NCBI GenBank assembly: GCA_035591015.1
Contig: JAXIUW010126670.1
Location: 1-13,393 of the forward strand
DNA from: Cephalothrix simula
Taxonomy: Eukaryota; Nemertea; Palaeonemertea; Archinemertea; Cephalotrichidae
Reading direction: 5' to 3'
Length of the DNA stretch: 13,393 nt
Part shown: one piece after another, positions 9,401 through 13,393 of the stretch
How the letters are laid out: every line of letters starts with the position of its first letter
How positions within the stretch are numbered: the first letter of the stretch is position 1
Position numbers and translations under genes: made by a program
The notes under the pieces: generated by a model
Databases searched by the model: none
Told to the model about the DNA's origin: nothing
Seen by the model: only the letters and a program-made list of their open reading frames with translations

Positions 9401-12400
9401 TGGCCGACATCGCCAGAAGTCAGCAGCAATTAATTTGATTGGCCCAAATTTCTAAAATCTGGTAGCTTAGATCAAATAATGGGAAACATAGAGGATGATT
9501 CTGAGGTCACATAAAAGGTGTCCGAGGTAATCTCACTGCTCGTTGTAACCCAAAAAGAGCCTCTTTATCTATAGCGCATGAAACGATCGAAAACCTTGAT
9601 TCGTTGTATACAATTTTTCTCTTACCGTACTGTCTGTGGAGGCCCGAAGTCGTCTTCCTAAATCTAAAAGCGAGTTAAGATCATCTGCATAAGGCACCAT
9701 TTGATGTAAAACACGTGACTCCTCTTGCACCGTTAGAGGGCGCATGGTATGGTAAAGGAACATTGTTAGAAGTTCGGGGTTCAGCCATTGTTTACTTGCA
9801 CTTCCGGGTTGAGGAGGTTCAGCTAATGCAATGATACGGAATGATGGATGGATAGGAAGGATTTTTCTGTAACACAAGAGAGGATGTACATTTATTATCT
9901 AGTTTTTCGCGAAATATATTCCGCAGGTAAAGGACAATATAGCCGACGTTTCGACCCTTAACGGGAATCTTCAGAGCCCTAATGAATTTTACAAAAATAT
10001 TTTAATCAAAATATTAATTGAAATTATCACAAAATCAAAATGCATATCATAACACACCCTAGCACATTCAGTTTGATCTATCTACGGTATTATGATGTGC
10101 ATTTTGACTTCGTGAGTTTTGTGATGTTAGTTAAGCAATAGATATCTATCTTCTTGTTGGACTTTAAATTGTGGATTAATTATTATTTTGCGCCCATTTA
10201 CACGAAGCCGGTATCCTTGTAGTGTCTCATAACGTTCTCATAAAGAGTCAGAAAACATTCCGTAGCCGCCAACAAATTGATCTCCAATGTCCTTCCAGCG
10301 CTCCCGTAAAACGCTCTTCCAGAGTTTGCACAACGCTTTTCTGGCGTCTTTGCAACGTTCTCGCCTTTGAATGACATGAACTAGATAAAAGATTTTTTCC
10401 AGCGCTCAGAGAACGTCCTTCCAGCGTGTACTAAACGTTCTTCCAGAGCTCACACAGCGTTTTGGTTATGTTGGAACCTCCTTCTAGCTTCCTTGCAGCG
10501 TCATTTCCTTTCTAGCGACCTTGCAGCGTCCATGAAAAATTGAAAACACGCTCCTCAAATGAGAAAACGCCGAAAAACCCAGTTTGGAGTCTGCGGCGTT
10601 TTGTTGAAACAACGACCTTCCAGCGCTTTTACAGCGTTCATCATCGAAGTGCTCTTCCAGCGTCAAAGGAACGTCCTTCTAACGCCCTCCCAGCGTCAGC
10701 AGAGCGTCCTTCCGGCGTGCTCCCAGGGCTCGAGAAACGCACTGTGTATTTGATTTGATTTACAGTTACACTTACCAGCGTCCTTAAAGCGCTTACGGAA
10801 TGTCCTTCTTGCTGCTTCTTGCAACGTTTTTCAATTTCAATGAGGATGTTAGAAGGACACTTCGTGGACGCCGGCTATGTATACATGTAAATAGGCATTA
10901 AATTCGTATATAATTGATACAAAGGAAGATTGAGACCGCGAGAGAACTCGGCGGACCCAGGGATCGAACCCGCGCCCTTCAGATATTTATCCGAAGGACT
11001 GCGCGTTAGACCGCTCGGCTAGCACGACTCTACAAAAGGTTTCAATCATCCAAGTTATTTGAACGTAACTATGAATGTACCAATTTTAGATAATTTATTT
11101 TAAATGTCTACTCGATCACAAAAAGGTTTATTTGTTTTTTAATTGAGTATTTCCAGAACTCATGATATATCATGAGTTCTGTATTTCTCTCACAGTCTAA
11201 TTATATTACAGGTTCCCAAAATGTACCACCCACCGATTTTCTCGGAAACTATAGAATTTACCCCCGTAAATCTGCGTAAATTATACATTGATACATAGCT
11301 AATGACTTGTAGGTACGAATCTGGGTATTCAAATTTTATGACGTTTTAGTGGTGCCCCCTAGCGGCAAAAACCGAATTACGCCTCCTGAGTACAGCCTTA
11401 GAAATAGCAAAAACCGATTGCAAAATTGAAATATCGAACCATTTCTACCTAAGATAGGTAGGTTTCAATTTTCAAAATTACGCCCTATGACGTCATACTG
11501 TCATATTTTGGGGCTGATGGCGTCATCAAAAATGGCGATATGACGTCATAGTTTCCGAGAAAATCGGTGGGGGTACATTTTTGGGAATCCTCAGCTGGTT
11601 TTCAATTTTTAGGGCGACTAGGAAAAAATTTATCCTGAAAACAAGCTTGCTTTTTTGTTTCAACCACAGATTTTATTGTAATTGCGGCGGTAAACTACTA
11701 TTGTAATAAGTTGATAATATGGATTTTCAAGGCCTGCAGTTTTGACCGAGGTAATAATAATATTTACTATTCTTAACAGAATGTCTTTCTTACCTTTCTT
11801 CAAGCTCTTTATTACTTAAACCAGTTGCATTCTTGACTTCATTATGACGGTCGTTACGTAACAGCCTCGTACCGTCAAATAATGTCAACTCACGATCGTG
11901 GATTAATCTACAATGTAACGAAAAAATATAAAAAAAAATTTATGATTGTGCGATAAATAAATGTACGCCTCCGGCCGATTATTTGGATGCAGGTTTATAT
12001 CTGTGGTCATCTGTTTGTAATACCAGATAGATTATCCGCAGGAGTAGAGAAAAAGGCGCCGAATGGTTCCTCCGGATGATGTCCTCACCAAGCCTACATC
12101 TGGAGTTTTTACATTTAAATGTACAATCACCCCTCATTTATTAAGCTTACATTCTTTTACATTTGACGACCGGAACGTACTTAGGACTAGAATTTCGATT
12201 AACGATTTATATGAAACTGCACGGATCTTTTAGATGTAGGGATTGTAGGTGCAGGTGTTGGCGTTCCCCCTCCGTACGTAACTTTATGGCCATATGTAAA
12301 CGATTTTTAAATAACAACACAATTTGGTCATAGATGGAATAACTTATGTGTATCCCATTCATTTAATTGTTATTCATCTCATTCAATTTTTCTATTTCGA

Positions 12401-12942
12401 AATCTACTTTTCTACCCTTTCTTATATGTTTTAGTTTCTTTCATAATTTTTTTCAGAAGCCTTTTTTATTACATGTATTACATAATGCATGTAGGTATCG
12501 ACCATACAGCAAGCTTTCCAGGAGCTCGTAAACGCAAAAAACGCCTTGCAATCAAACAGATCGCTCGCTGCGGTGTCCTGTGTGTTCGTCAAGGGACACC
12601 AGGCCACCGCACACGATAGCACGTCGCGCTCGATGTGCGTTTGGTGCATTTGCAGGCTCGCGATACTATTCTCCGCGCACATTGTGCCTTTTGTCAGACT
12701 TACCTTTGCAAGACAGCAAGCGTTCCTGGATTTATTCGGTGTAGTCCATCTAGAACCGCCAAACCGCCTTCAAGAGCTGCCGTAACTAAAGGTGAAGGTC
12801 GCCATGACGTATCACCGTTCGGTAATGTCATTCGCTGTTGTAAGAGATCACGTGATGTCATATCTTGATACAACATAACAGGTTCAATATGGTATCCAAG
12901 AATGTTACCAAATTGTTTGACTAGACTACTTTTGCCACATCC
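348..12942 (-). CDS. VWA8: VWA8 gene, internal part: six exons of a large AAA+ ATPase
   Basis: Joining 12942-12704, 11907-11794, 9866-9626, 1881-1766, 1339-1230 and 454-348 on the minus strand gives 309 uninterrupted codons. Every junction is GT-AG and the phases agree: codons split as AG|A (Arg), AG|A (Arg), none, AG|G (Arg), T|GT (Cys). The peptide matches VWA8 as I know it: Walker A GCGKS, then MLYQDMTSRDLLQQR, a Walker B-like LAVLDGLHRI, LIHDREL, PIHPSFRIIALAEPP, WLNPELLTMF, LSTRQMLRIARRL, and MKVPDILFYEN at the end. VWA8 is a roughly 1,900-residue protein of dynein/MoxR-like AAA+ modules with a C-terminal VWA domain, reported as mitochondrial. This piece is one AAA+ module plus the linker to the next. 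The start, earlier AAA+ module and VWA domain lie outside the window. The 7.7-kb third intron hosts two genes on the other strand. No stop or frameshift is seen. Confidence 0.95.
526..576 (-). repeat. Fragment of tRNA-derived repeat, copy 1
   Basis: The reverse complement reads GTAGAGTCGTGCTAGCCGAG and continues through CAGTCCTTCGGGTAAATA, matching the first ~45 bp of the copies at 1550 and 10902. It keeps the A-box region (TAGCCGAGCGG) but stops before the B box. Confidence 0.75.
577..845. other. VWA8 intron with a weak diverged duplication
   Basis: A stretch at about 668-730 (CTCGTCTAC, then TTCGTGCGATAT, a CATTTTTATGGCACTTTG-like segment) is echoed at 1148-1200 (CTCGTCTAC, TTGTGCGATAT, TTTTCATAGAACTTTGAC). 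This suggests old repeat DNA interrupted by the 846-1143 element. There are no genes. Confidence 0.3.
846..1143. mobile_element. CAGGGT...ACCCTG-ended non-autonomous element
   Basis: The element starts CAGGGT and ends ACCCTG, and is flanked by direct repeats ATTAT (841-845 and 1144-1148). Inside, AGTCAGGGAA-type motifs recur about seven times. CAGGG termini and this repeated motif resemble hAT-like non-autonomous elements. The 5-bp duplication is shorter than the usual 8 bp of hAT, so the superfamily is uncertain. The small open frame inside is not a gene. Confidence 0.5.
1230..1339 (-). CDS. VWA8: VWA8 exon with RFLPRLARAAL
   Basis: The exon is 110 nt. Its acceptor is TTTTCAG ending at 1340 and its donor GTAAGT starts at 1229. 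With the preceding split Arg it reads RFLPRLARAALDQAMEEVNI, the end of the AAA+ lid, followed by a less conserved acidic linker (PISEPDTLEGIERAIT). It leaves one base, T, to join the GT of the next exon and form Cys. Confidence 0.9.
1550..1747 (+). repeat. tRNA-derived repeat, copy 2 (SINE-like)
   Basis: The tRNA-like core starts near 1614 with GTCGTGCTAGCCGAGTGGTC (A box), then the B box GGGTCCGATCCC, and ends in a shared tail (TCAATCTTCCTTTGTATC, then TATACGAAT). The copy at 10902-11095 matches the core, the tail and about 65 bp before the core (from ATTATCTAAAATTG). GTCGTGC cannot pair with the 3' side as an acceptor stem, so this is not a working tRNA gene. It lies in a VWA8 intron and ends 18 bp from an exon. 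Confidence 0.75.
1766..1881 (-). CDS. VWA8: VWA8 exon with LSTRQMLRIARRL motif
   Basis: The exon is 116 nt. Its acceptor is TTTGCAG at 1888-1882 and its donor GTAAG at 1765-1761. It encodes VHSVASSLSTRQMLRIARRL, SVYPSENLYGAV and HKACLS, plus two bases of an Arg codon. It belongs to the helical lid after the AAA+ core. The exon sits between repeats: a tRNA-derived repeat ends 18 bp past its donor and a foldback element begins about 45 bp before its acceptor. Confidence 0.92.
1925..2366. mobile_element. Long foldback (MITE-like) element
   Basis: Left arm (about 1955-2108) and right arm (about 2157-2336) are imperfect inverted copies. Both contain CCTACC, CACCTGGTGG, a CAAATTATTGATATTTTTGG stretch, TATGAACCTCCATTAA and CCCTGGAAAGG in mirrored order. 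Weaker pairing continues outward to about 1925 and 2366. It begins about 45 bp from the acceptor of VWA8 exon 1881-1766. No transposase is seen. Confidence 0.75.
2371..2907. other. Upstream region of the SUKH gene, with small hairpins
   Basis: No gene is seen. There is a perfect hairpin TAGGGGTA-CCTA-TACCCCTA at 2582-2601, and CGCGAA/TTCGCG around 2418-2436. The stretch up to about 2705 is less AT-rich than its surroundings and may be an unclassified dispersed repeat. The 200 bp before the ATG are AT-rich; I see no convincing TATA box, though AATATAATTA near 2767 is possible. Confidence 0.4.
2908..2959 (+). CDS. Signal-peptide exon of the SUKH gene
   Basis: ATG at 2908 is followed by 17 codons (MEFAKLITALGLLFICE) and one base of Gly, then the donor GTAAGAAA. 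The exon encodes only the charged start and hydrophobic core of a signal peptide. It is too short to stand as an independent ORF, and its support is the in-phase join to exon 2 plus the chemistry of the encoded peptide. Confidence 0.72.
2908..4245 (+). CDS. Secreted SUKH (SMI1/KNR4-like) domain protein, two exons
   Basis: CDS is join(2908-2959, 3683-4245), 204 residues. Exon 1 ends one base into a Gly codon, before donor GTAAG; exon 2 follows acceptor TTTTTAG and supplies GT, keeping frame. Residues 1-18 look like a signal peptide, with hydrophobic core LITALGLLFIC. The mature part has an N-terminal helix (WTERAEAMLSKIKGL), LPLSLAALLSVSKEW near 57-71, the strand block GWAWFGTISEFDYLFVNID at 121-139, and the C-terminal NFDEFFKRMEKYIAKY at 164-179. 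A strand block of the DYLFVNID kind followed by a late FxEFF helix is typical of the SUKH superfamily (yeast Knr4/Smi1, bacterial immunity proteins). An acidic tail follows. There is one glycosylation sequon (N153) and three cysteines in the mature part. The start has a good Kozak context (A at -3, G at +4). The gene lies in a VWA8 intron on the opposite strand. SUKH membership rests on pattern recognition only; the ligand is unknown. Confidence 0.75.
3445..3530. repeat. Hairpin in the SUKH gene intron
   Basis: AGTGATTCGAT at the left pairs with ATCGAATCAC at the right. The inner parts (ATTATCGAAAAAACACTCGC and GTGTTCGTGTTTTTTTCTCG) pair imperfectly around a short TTCGTGG loop. This gives a stem of about 38 bp inside the 723-bp intron (2960-3682). 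The rest of that intron shows nothing recognisable. Confidence 0.55.
3683..4245 (+). CDS. SUKH-domain exon
   Basis: This single exon encodes residues 18-204, so the whole domain is intronless. The frame is open upstream of the first Met (3727) back to the acceptor at 3681-3682, and the 14 extra residues LPLKDESWTERAEA continue the N-terminal helix. That makes 3727 a poor choice of start. TAA ends it at 4243-4245. Confidence 0.8.
4241..4246 (+). terminator. AATAAA polyadenylation signal overlapping the SUKH stop codon
   Basis: AATAAA overlaps the stop TAA (4243-4245). If used, the 3' UTR would be only about 15-30 nt. The next AATAAA on this strand is at 4679-4684, inside the downstream palindromic repeat cluster. 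Confidence 0.35.
4335..4562. mobile_element. Nearly complete palindrome rich in GCATGC
   Basis: It starts GTATTGGATAATTGAATA and ends with the inverse (TATTCAATTATCCAATAC). The arms run almost to the centre near 4448, sharing TGCATGCAATGAAGTTAAAT-like sequence and AATCGAGGTTTTCGAC. This fits a foldback MITE. It starts about 90 bp after the SUKH stop codon. Confidence 0.75.
4563..4820. repeat. Second inverted unit and half-copy of the GCATGC palindrome
   Basis: AAAAATTTTTCATTTCTGAC at 4563-4582 is inverted at 4716-4734. Next to it, 4735-4820 repeats the left arm of the 4335-4562 element (CTATTGGATAACTGAATAGG through ATCGAGGTTTTCGACCGTTT). Together the region has three arms in +, -, + order. 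Six GCATGC sites occur between about 4400 and 4790. From 4821 to 5000 there is only AT-rich sequence before the GPCR start. Confidence 0.6.
4679..4684 (+). terminator. Alternative AATAAA signal, about 430 nt after the SUKH stop
   Basis: A second AATAAA lies within repeat DNA. It would give a 3' UTR containing a nearly complete palindrome (4335-4562), which would fold into a long hairpin in the mRNA. Confidence 0.2.
5001..5951 (+). CDS. Class A (rhodopsin-like) GPCR, neuropeptide-receptor type, intronless
   Basis: The protein has 316 residues and seven hydrophobic segments: about 25-48, 57-80, 93-116, 139-160, 182-214, 236-262 and 275-298. Class A landmarks are GN at 37-38 (N1.50), SISD with D66 (2.50), Cys93 and Cys174 for the extracellular disulphide, ERY at 117-119 replacing DRY, P199 in TM5, CNLPF at 247-251 replacing CWxP, and NFIVY at 293-297 replacing NPxxY. 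ERY, NLPF and NFxxY together resemble invertebrate FMRFamide-type peptide receptors; the ligand cannot be told. The N-terminus is short with glycosylation sequons at N3 and N4. The short tail has CC (313-314), a possible palmitoylation site. It would act at the plasma membrane through G proteins. The start has A at -3 and G at +4. No intron interrupts the CDS; a 5' UTR intron cannot be excluded. It lies in the large VWA8 intron, antisense to it and about 0.75 kb downstream of the SUKH gene. Confidence 0.9.
   Translation: MDNNTTAPHYPFLSFVDKWPIIKPYFSAILAFTGILGNSASTIVFLAYNDWKSAGIHFLFVLSISDNLNLIFLATIGSIFPNVNIFTLNAYSCAIFMYFYWAVFVLSQWIVIFYSAERYYVIAFPMHAVSVNLIRYRKITIIILITIVLITCSPFLAMYTIQIFGIPPNIEATCYRINSNPYLAIYMAIYEKVFAITVPITLVSVFNFLLVFNIFKAKMMSGKNVNKDSERGLNTGPILISLLFMVCNLPFAIVILIVDLVLGKDNLTQEDLARLVTLSRLTVGIRTINNATNFIVYVTKFPFFAQILKKIFCCKN
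5952..6270. other. 3' flank of the GPCR gene, nothing else recognised
   Basis: AT-rich sequence. Apart from the ATTAAA at 6002 there is no gene, repeat or conserved motif that I can support. Confidence 0.5.
6002..6007 (+). terminator. ATTAAA, candidate polyadenylation signal of the GPCR gene
   Basis: This common variant signal lies about 50 nt after the GPCR stop codon and is followed by T-rich sequence. No AATAAA is visible nearby. Confidence 0.3.
6285..6540. repeat. Cluster of inverted and direct GGAACTTAAG motifs
   Basis: CTTAAGTT and TTTAAGTTCCTT at 6289-6321 face GGGAACTTAAG and CGGAACTTAAA at 6344-6372. GGAACCTAAC and TTGGAACTTAAG recur at 6501-6525. This looks like a decayed foldback or repeat element. 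It holds no coding capacity. Confidence 0.45.
6541..6900. other. Intergenic (VWA8 intron) sequence, nothing recognised
   Basis: No ORF, tRNA-like box or clear repeat is visible here. Confidence 0.5.
6910..6992. mobile_element. 83-bp mini foldback element with 9-bp target duplication
   Basis: CATTTTGATTCCCAAAG (6910-6926) is perfectly inverted as CTTTGGGAATCAAAATG (6976-6992), and imperfect pairing continues inward. GAGCGAAGC lies directly outside both ends (6901-6909 and 6993-7001) in the same orientation, as a target-site duplication would. A 9-bp duplication would fit Mutator-like elements. Confidence 0.6.
7010..7610. other. AT-rich VWA8 intron sequence, nothing recognised
   Basis: Very AT-rich, with many stops in all frames. 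Short repeats such as ATATAATTTTG (near 7290-7320) occur, but I see no gene or defined element. Confidence 0.5.
7614..7622 (+). promoter_or_regulatory. Candidate TATA box (TATAAATAG)
   Basis: GGGTATAAATAGC has GC-rich flanks and is followed about 30-60 bp later by GC-richer sequence (CTGCCGGCAGATTC, AACGGCGGG). That is the look of a core promoter on the plus strand. No coding exon follows, so any transcript would be non-coding or would run to an exon I cannot see. It could equally be part of a repeat. Confidence 0.3.
7786..7847. repeat. Overlapping alternative hairpins
   Basis: GCCCATA-CTAC-TATGGGC (7786-7803) is a perfect 7-bp hairpin. TGGGCTGA (7799-7806) can instead pair with TCAGCCCA (7840-7847), enclosing an ACTCT/AGAGT stem. 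The two folds exclude each other. CCGCTTATAAAGCGG, a further hairpin, follows at about 7890-7905. Confidence 0.45.
7935..8070. mobile_element. Palindromic structured element
   Basis: There are nested inverted pairs: GGGCTTT (7935-7941) with AAAGCCC (8064-8070), CTACCCTGG with CCAGGGTC...GGTAG, and CCCCTTATAAAGATGTT (7977-7993) with AACATCATTATAGGGG (8003-8018). This makes a long imperfect stem. A foldback MITE is likeliest; a structured RNA is possible. Confidence 0.5.
8369..8402 (+). other. Possible 34-nt non-coding exon
   Basis: The sequence is bounded by an acceptor-like TATATTCACAG (8358-8368) and a donor-like GTAAGC (8403-8408). It holds an in-frame TAG in one frame and encodes nothing recognisable. 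Support is splice-site shape only; it might belong to a transcript from the TATA box at 7614. The bases between 8071 and 8368 show nothing else I can name. Confidence 0.15.
8409..9260. other. VWA8 intron sequence, no gene recognised
   Basis: Two short open frames occur on the minus strand (8555-8952), but they resemble no protein and lack start or splice support. No repeat is evident by eye. Confidence 0.5.
9262..9330 (-). repeat. tRNA-like sequence of a second type (SINE head or tRNA relic)
   Basis: The reverse complement contains TATAGTGGTTAGCGCGTTGG (A-box-like, 9301-9320) and GGTTCGGGTCCC (B-box-like, 9268-9279) at tRNA-like spacing. The ends do not form a good acceptor stem. It is unrelated to the repeat at 1550 and 10902. 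The 69-codon open frame over it on the plus strand is a by-product. From 9331 to 9625 nothing else is recognised. Confidence 0.5.
9626..9866 (-). CDS. VWA8: VWA8 exon with sensor-1-like strand
   Basis: The exon is 241 nt. Its acceptor is TTACAG at 9872-9867 and its donor GTAAG at 9625-9621. It encodes KILPIHPSFRIIALAEPP, the sensor-1-like strand of the AAA+ fold, then WLNPELLTMFLYHTMRPL and a helical stretch ending ASTDST. An open reading frame carries on past the donor to about 9569, but those extra residues do not resemble VWA8 and are intron. The exon ends in phase 0. A Penelope-like repeat lies about 75 nt upstream of its acceptor. Confidence 0.94.
9911..9990 (-). mobile_element. Penelope-like terminal repeat fragment with hammerhead-like core
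   Basis: On the minus strand, CTGAAGA (9974-9968), a CCC-GTTAA-GGG hairpin and GAAACGTC (9952-9945) fit a hammerhead layout (CUGANGA, stem II, GAAA, NUH). The CTGAAGA...GAAACGTCGG phrase is one I associate with Penelope-like retroelement repeats, in which hammerhead motifs have been described. No reverse transcriptase is present. Confidence 0.45.
10024..10128. repeat. Imperfect inverted repeat
   Basis: ATCACAAAATCAAAATGCAT followed by ATCATAA (10026-10052) is mirrored by TTATGATGTGCATTTTGA and TTTTGTGAT (10090-10125), with a short insertion in the right arm. It is probably a small foldback element beside the Penelope-like fragment. Confidence 0.5.
10280..10860. repeat. Degenerate tandem array of CCTTCCAGCG motifs
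   Basis: Variants of (A)CGTCCTTCCAGCG recur about fifteen times at irregular 15-35-bp spacing, for example 10291, 10416, 10616, 10653 and 10706, with diverged forms such as CTTCCAGAGC, CTTGCAGCG and CCTCCCAGCG. The array ends with an inverted pair TGTCCTTCT/AGAAGGACA (10801-10859). It is CpG-rich against AT-rich flanks. Overlapping open frames are not genes. Confidence 0.65.
10902..11095 (-). repeat. tRNA-derived repeat, copy 3 (most complete)
   Basis: The reverse complement has the 5' extension (ATTATCTAAAATTGGTACA), the core GTAGAGTCGTGCTAGCCGAG (A box), GGGTTCGATCCC (B box, close to consensus), and the tail TCAATCTTCCTTTGTATC and TATACGAAT. It is the best-preserved copy and lies antisense to copy 2, within the VWA8 intron 9867-11793. 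Confidence 0.8.
11154..11181. repeat. Perfect 28-bp palindrome
   Basis: The half-site CAGAACTCATGATA is followed at once by its exact reverse complement, with no spacer. The function is unknown; it could be an element end, a protein-binding dyad or a cruciform former. Confidence 0.85.
11213..11587. mobile_element. 375-bp MITE with 40-bp terminal inverted repeats
   Basis: The left end (11213-11252: TTCCCAAAATGTACC through TTTTCTCGGAAACTAT) and right end (11548-11587) are inverted copies differing by a compensating pair of one-base indels. The interior has no coding capacity and carries two perfect TGACGTCA palindromes (11488-11495, 11541-11548). A clear target duplication is not visible. Confidence 0.75.
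11794..11907 (-). CDS. VWA8: VWA8 exon with LIHDREL motif
   Basis: The exon is 114 nt. Its acceptor ends at 11908 (ATTGTAG) and its donor GTAAG starts at 11793. It completes Arg and encodes LIHDRELTLFDGTRLLRNDR, then a variable, charged stretch ending SNKELEE. LIHDREL and DG(S/T)RLLR are strongly conserved in VWA8; the following part is a variable helix in the family. Confidence 0.92.
11908..12530. other. VWA8 intron sequence, probable dispersed repeat
   Basis: No exon is seen. Stretches such as 11960-12115, with mixed GC-rich phrases (TCCTCCGGATGATGTCCTC), look like repeat DNA, but I cannot define ends within the window. Confidence 0.35.
12535..12690. repeat. CpG-rich patch with a hairpin, probable dispersed repeat
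   Basis: The patch is far richer in GC and CpG than its flanks. It contains the hairpin GGTGTCC/GGACACC (12571-12599). It begins directly beside the donor of the VWA8 exon at 12704. Open frames run through it on both strands without resemblance to any protein. It may be a SINE-like repeat or a regulatory island. Confidence 0.4.
12704..12942 (-). CDS. VWA8: VWA8 exon with Walker A and Walker B-like motifs
   Basis: The exon is 239 nt. Its acceptor is TTCACAG at 12949-12943 and its donor GTAAG at 12703-12699. It opens exactly on GCGKSS, the end of the P-loop, so the previous exon should supply the hydrophobic strand and first glycine. Then come YHIEPVMLYQDMTSRDLLQQ, LPNGDTSW and LAVLDGLHRINPGTLAVLQ. 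The Walker B-like strand keeps the Asp, but Gly stands where Glu is usual; human VWA8 as I recall it reads LLDGIHR there, so this is a family trait and not damage. It ends with two bases (AG) of a split Arg codon. Confidence 0.93.
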
Positions 12943-13020
12943 CTGTGAAGTGAAAAAAAAATTTAAAAAATGTTTAGGCCGCTCTAAATGAATAATAGAA
13001 GGCCCTTTGACCCATAATAT

Positions 13021-13393
13021 ATCGGGTGGCCCAAAATAAACGCGCCGCTGATCAAATACGTTTATGTAGAAGCTTGAAAGTTTTCACAATGTATAATGAT
13101 ATACATGTACATGTACAATTAACTGTTATAAATTATTGCAAAAGTCGGATCCGAAAAATCGCAAAACATGTCAAACGGCATGCTTTATTGTTTTGATTTA
13201 TGAATATACGGAGATCCAAATTTTGGAAACCGATTCACAGCTTAATGGGCTTTCTCCGGAGCCATAGGAAGGTGGTTTTAAAAATCGTGCTCTGACACGC
13301 ATCCAAATCATTTCGGTTGATTTTTTCACGATTTACAGTGTTATGCGCAGTTAATAAATGGAGTCGGCGTTTTTATTACATATAATATAAAGG
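13021..13393. mobile_element. Possible mariner-like element end, cut by the window edge
   Basis: ATCGGGTGGCCCAAAATAAA follows a TA-rich stretch and resembles a Tc1/mariner terminal repeat (GGxxGGCCCAAAA type). The opposite end is not in the window and no transposase motif is readable. A short microsatellite-like ACATGTACATGTAC lies at about 13104-13117. Confidence 0.3.

Noticed and set aside
9246-9455. 69-codon plus-strand open frame
   Set aside because: It overlies the tRNA-like sequence on the other strand and has no protein resemblance.
9569-9625. Extension of the VWA8 exon to the end of its open frame
   Set aside because: A consensus GTAAG donor at 9625 and the in-phase match of exon 1881-1766 to the following VWA8 residues show that this part is intron.
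10484-10758. Open frames in the CCTTCCAGCG array, possibly a repeat protein
   Set aside because: Several frames on both strands are open only because the array is GC-rich. Units are not a multiple of three apart and no frame is maintained through the array.
12431-12868. Overlapping open frames on both strands near the VWA8 exon
   Set aside because: They are shadows of the VWA8 exon and the CpG-rich patch. Only the minus-strand frame at 12704-12942 is coding.

Overview
The window is invertebrate animal nuclear DNA. It is AT-rich and carries GT-AG introns, tRNA-derived short repeats, foldback elements, an intron-split gene for a conserved mitochondrial-type ATPase, and an intronless rhodopsin-class receptor. 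I cannot name the species. The dispersed repeats remind me of tunicate or other marine-invertebrate DNA, but that is a weak impression.

The minus strand carries an internal piece of the VWA8 gene (von Willebrand factor A domain-containing protein 8, a large AAA+ ATPase). Six exons read right to left: 12942-12704, 11907-11794, 9866-9626, 1881-1766, 1339-1230 and 454-348. All six join in compatible phases and give 309 continuous codons. They start at the Walker A motif of one AAA+ module and run into the linker toward the next. The ends of the gene lie outside the window.

The large VWA8 intron (1882-9625, about 7.7 kb) holds two genes on the opposite strand. The first (2908-4245) has two exons: a 17-codon exon encoding a signal peptide, then one exon encoding a SUKH (SMI1/KNR4-like) domain. 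This predicts a small secreted SUKH protein, which is unexpected in an animal. The second (5001-5951) is an intronless 316-residue class A GPCR of neuropeptide-receptor type. Nothing in the sequence shows that the two act together.

The rest is intronic or intergenic DNA dense in repeats: three copies of a tRNA-derived repeat, a second unrelated tRNA-like repeat, several palindromic MITE-like elements (1925-2366, 4335-4820, 6910-6992, 7935-8070, 11213-11587), a CAGGG-ended element, a degenerate CCTTCCAGCG array, a Penelope-like fragment with a hammerhead-like core, a perfect 28-bp palindrome and a CpG-rich patch. The best candidates for something new are the secreted SUKH gene, the hammerhead-like motif just upstream of a VWA8 exon, and the structured block at 7786-8075 lying between a good TATA box and a possible small non-coding exon.
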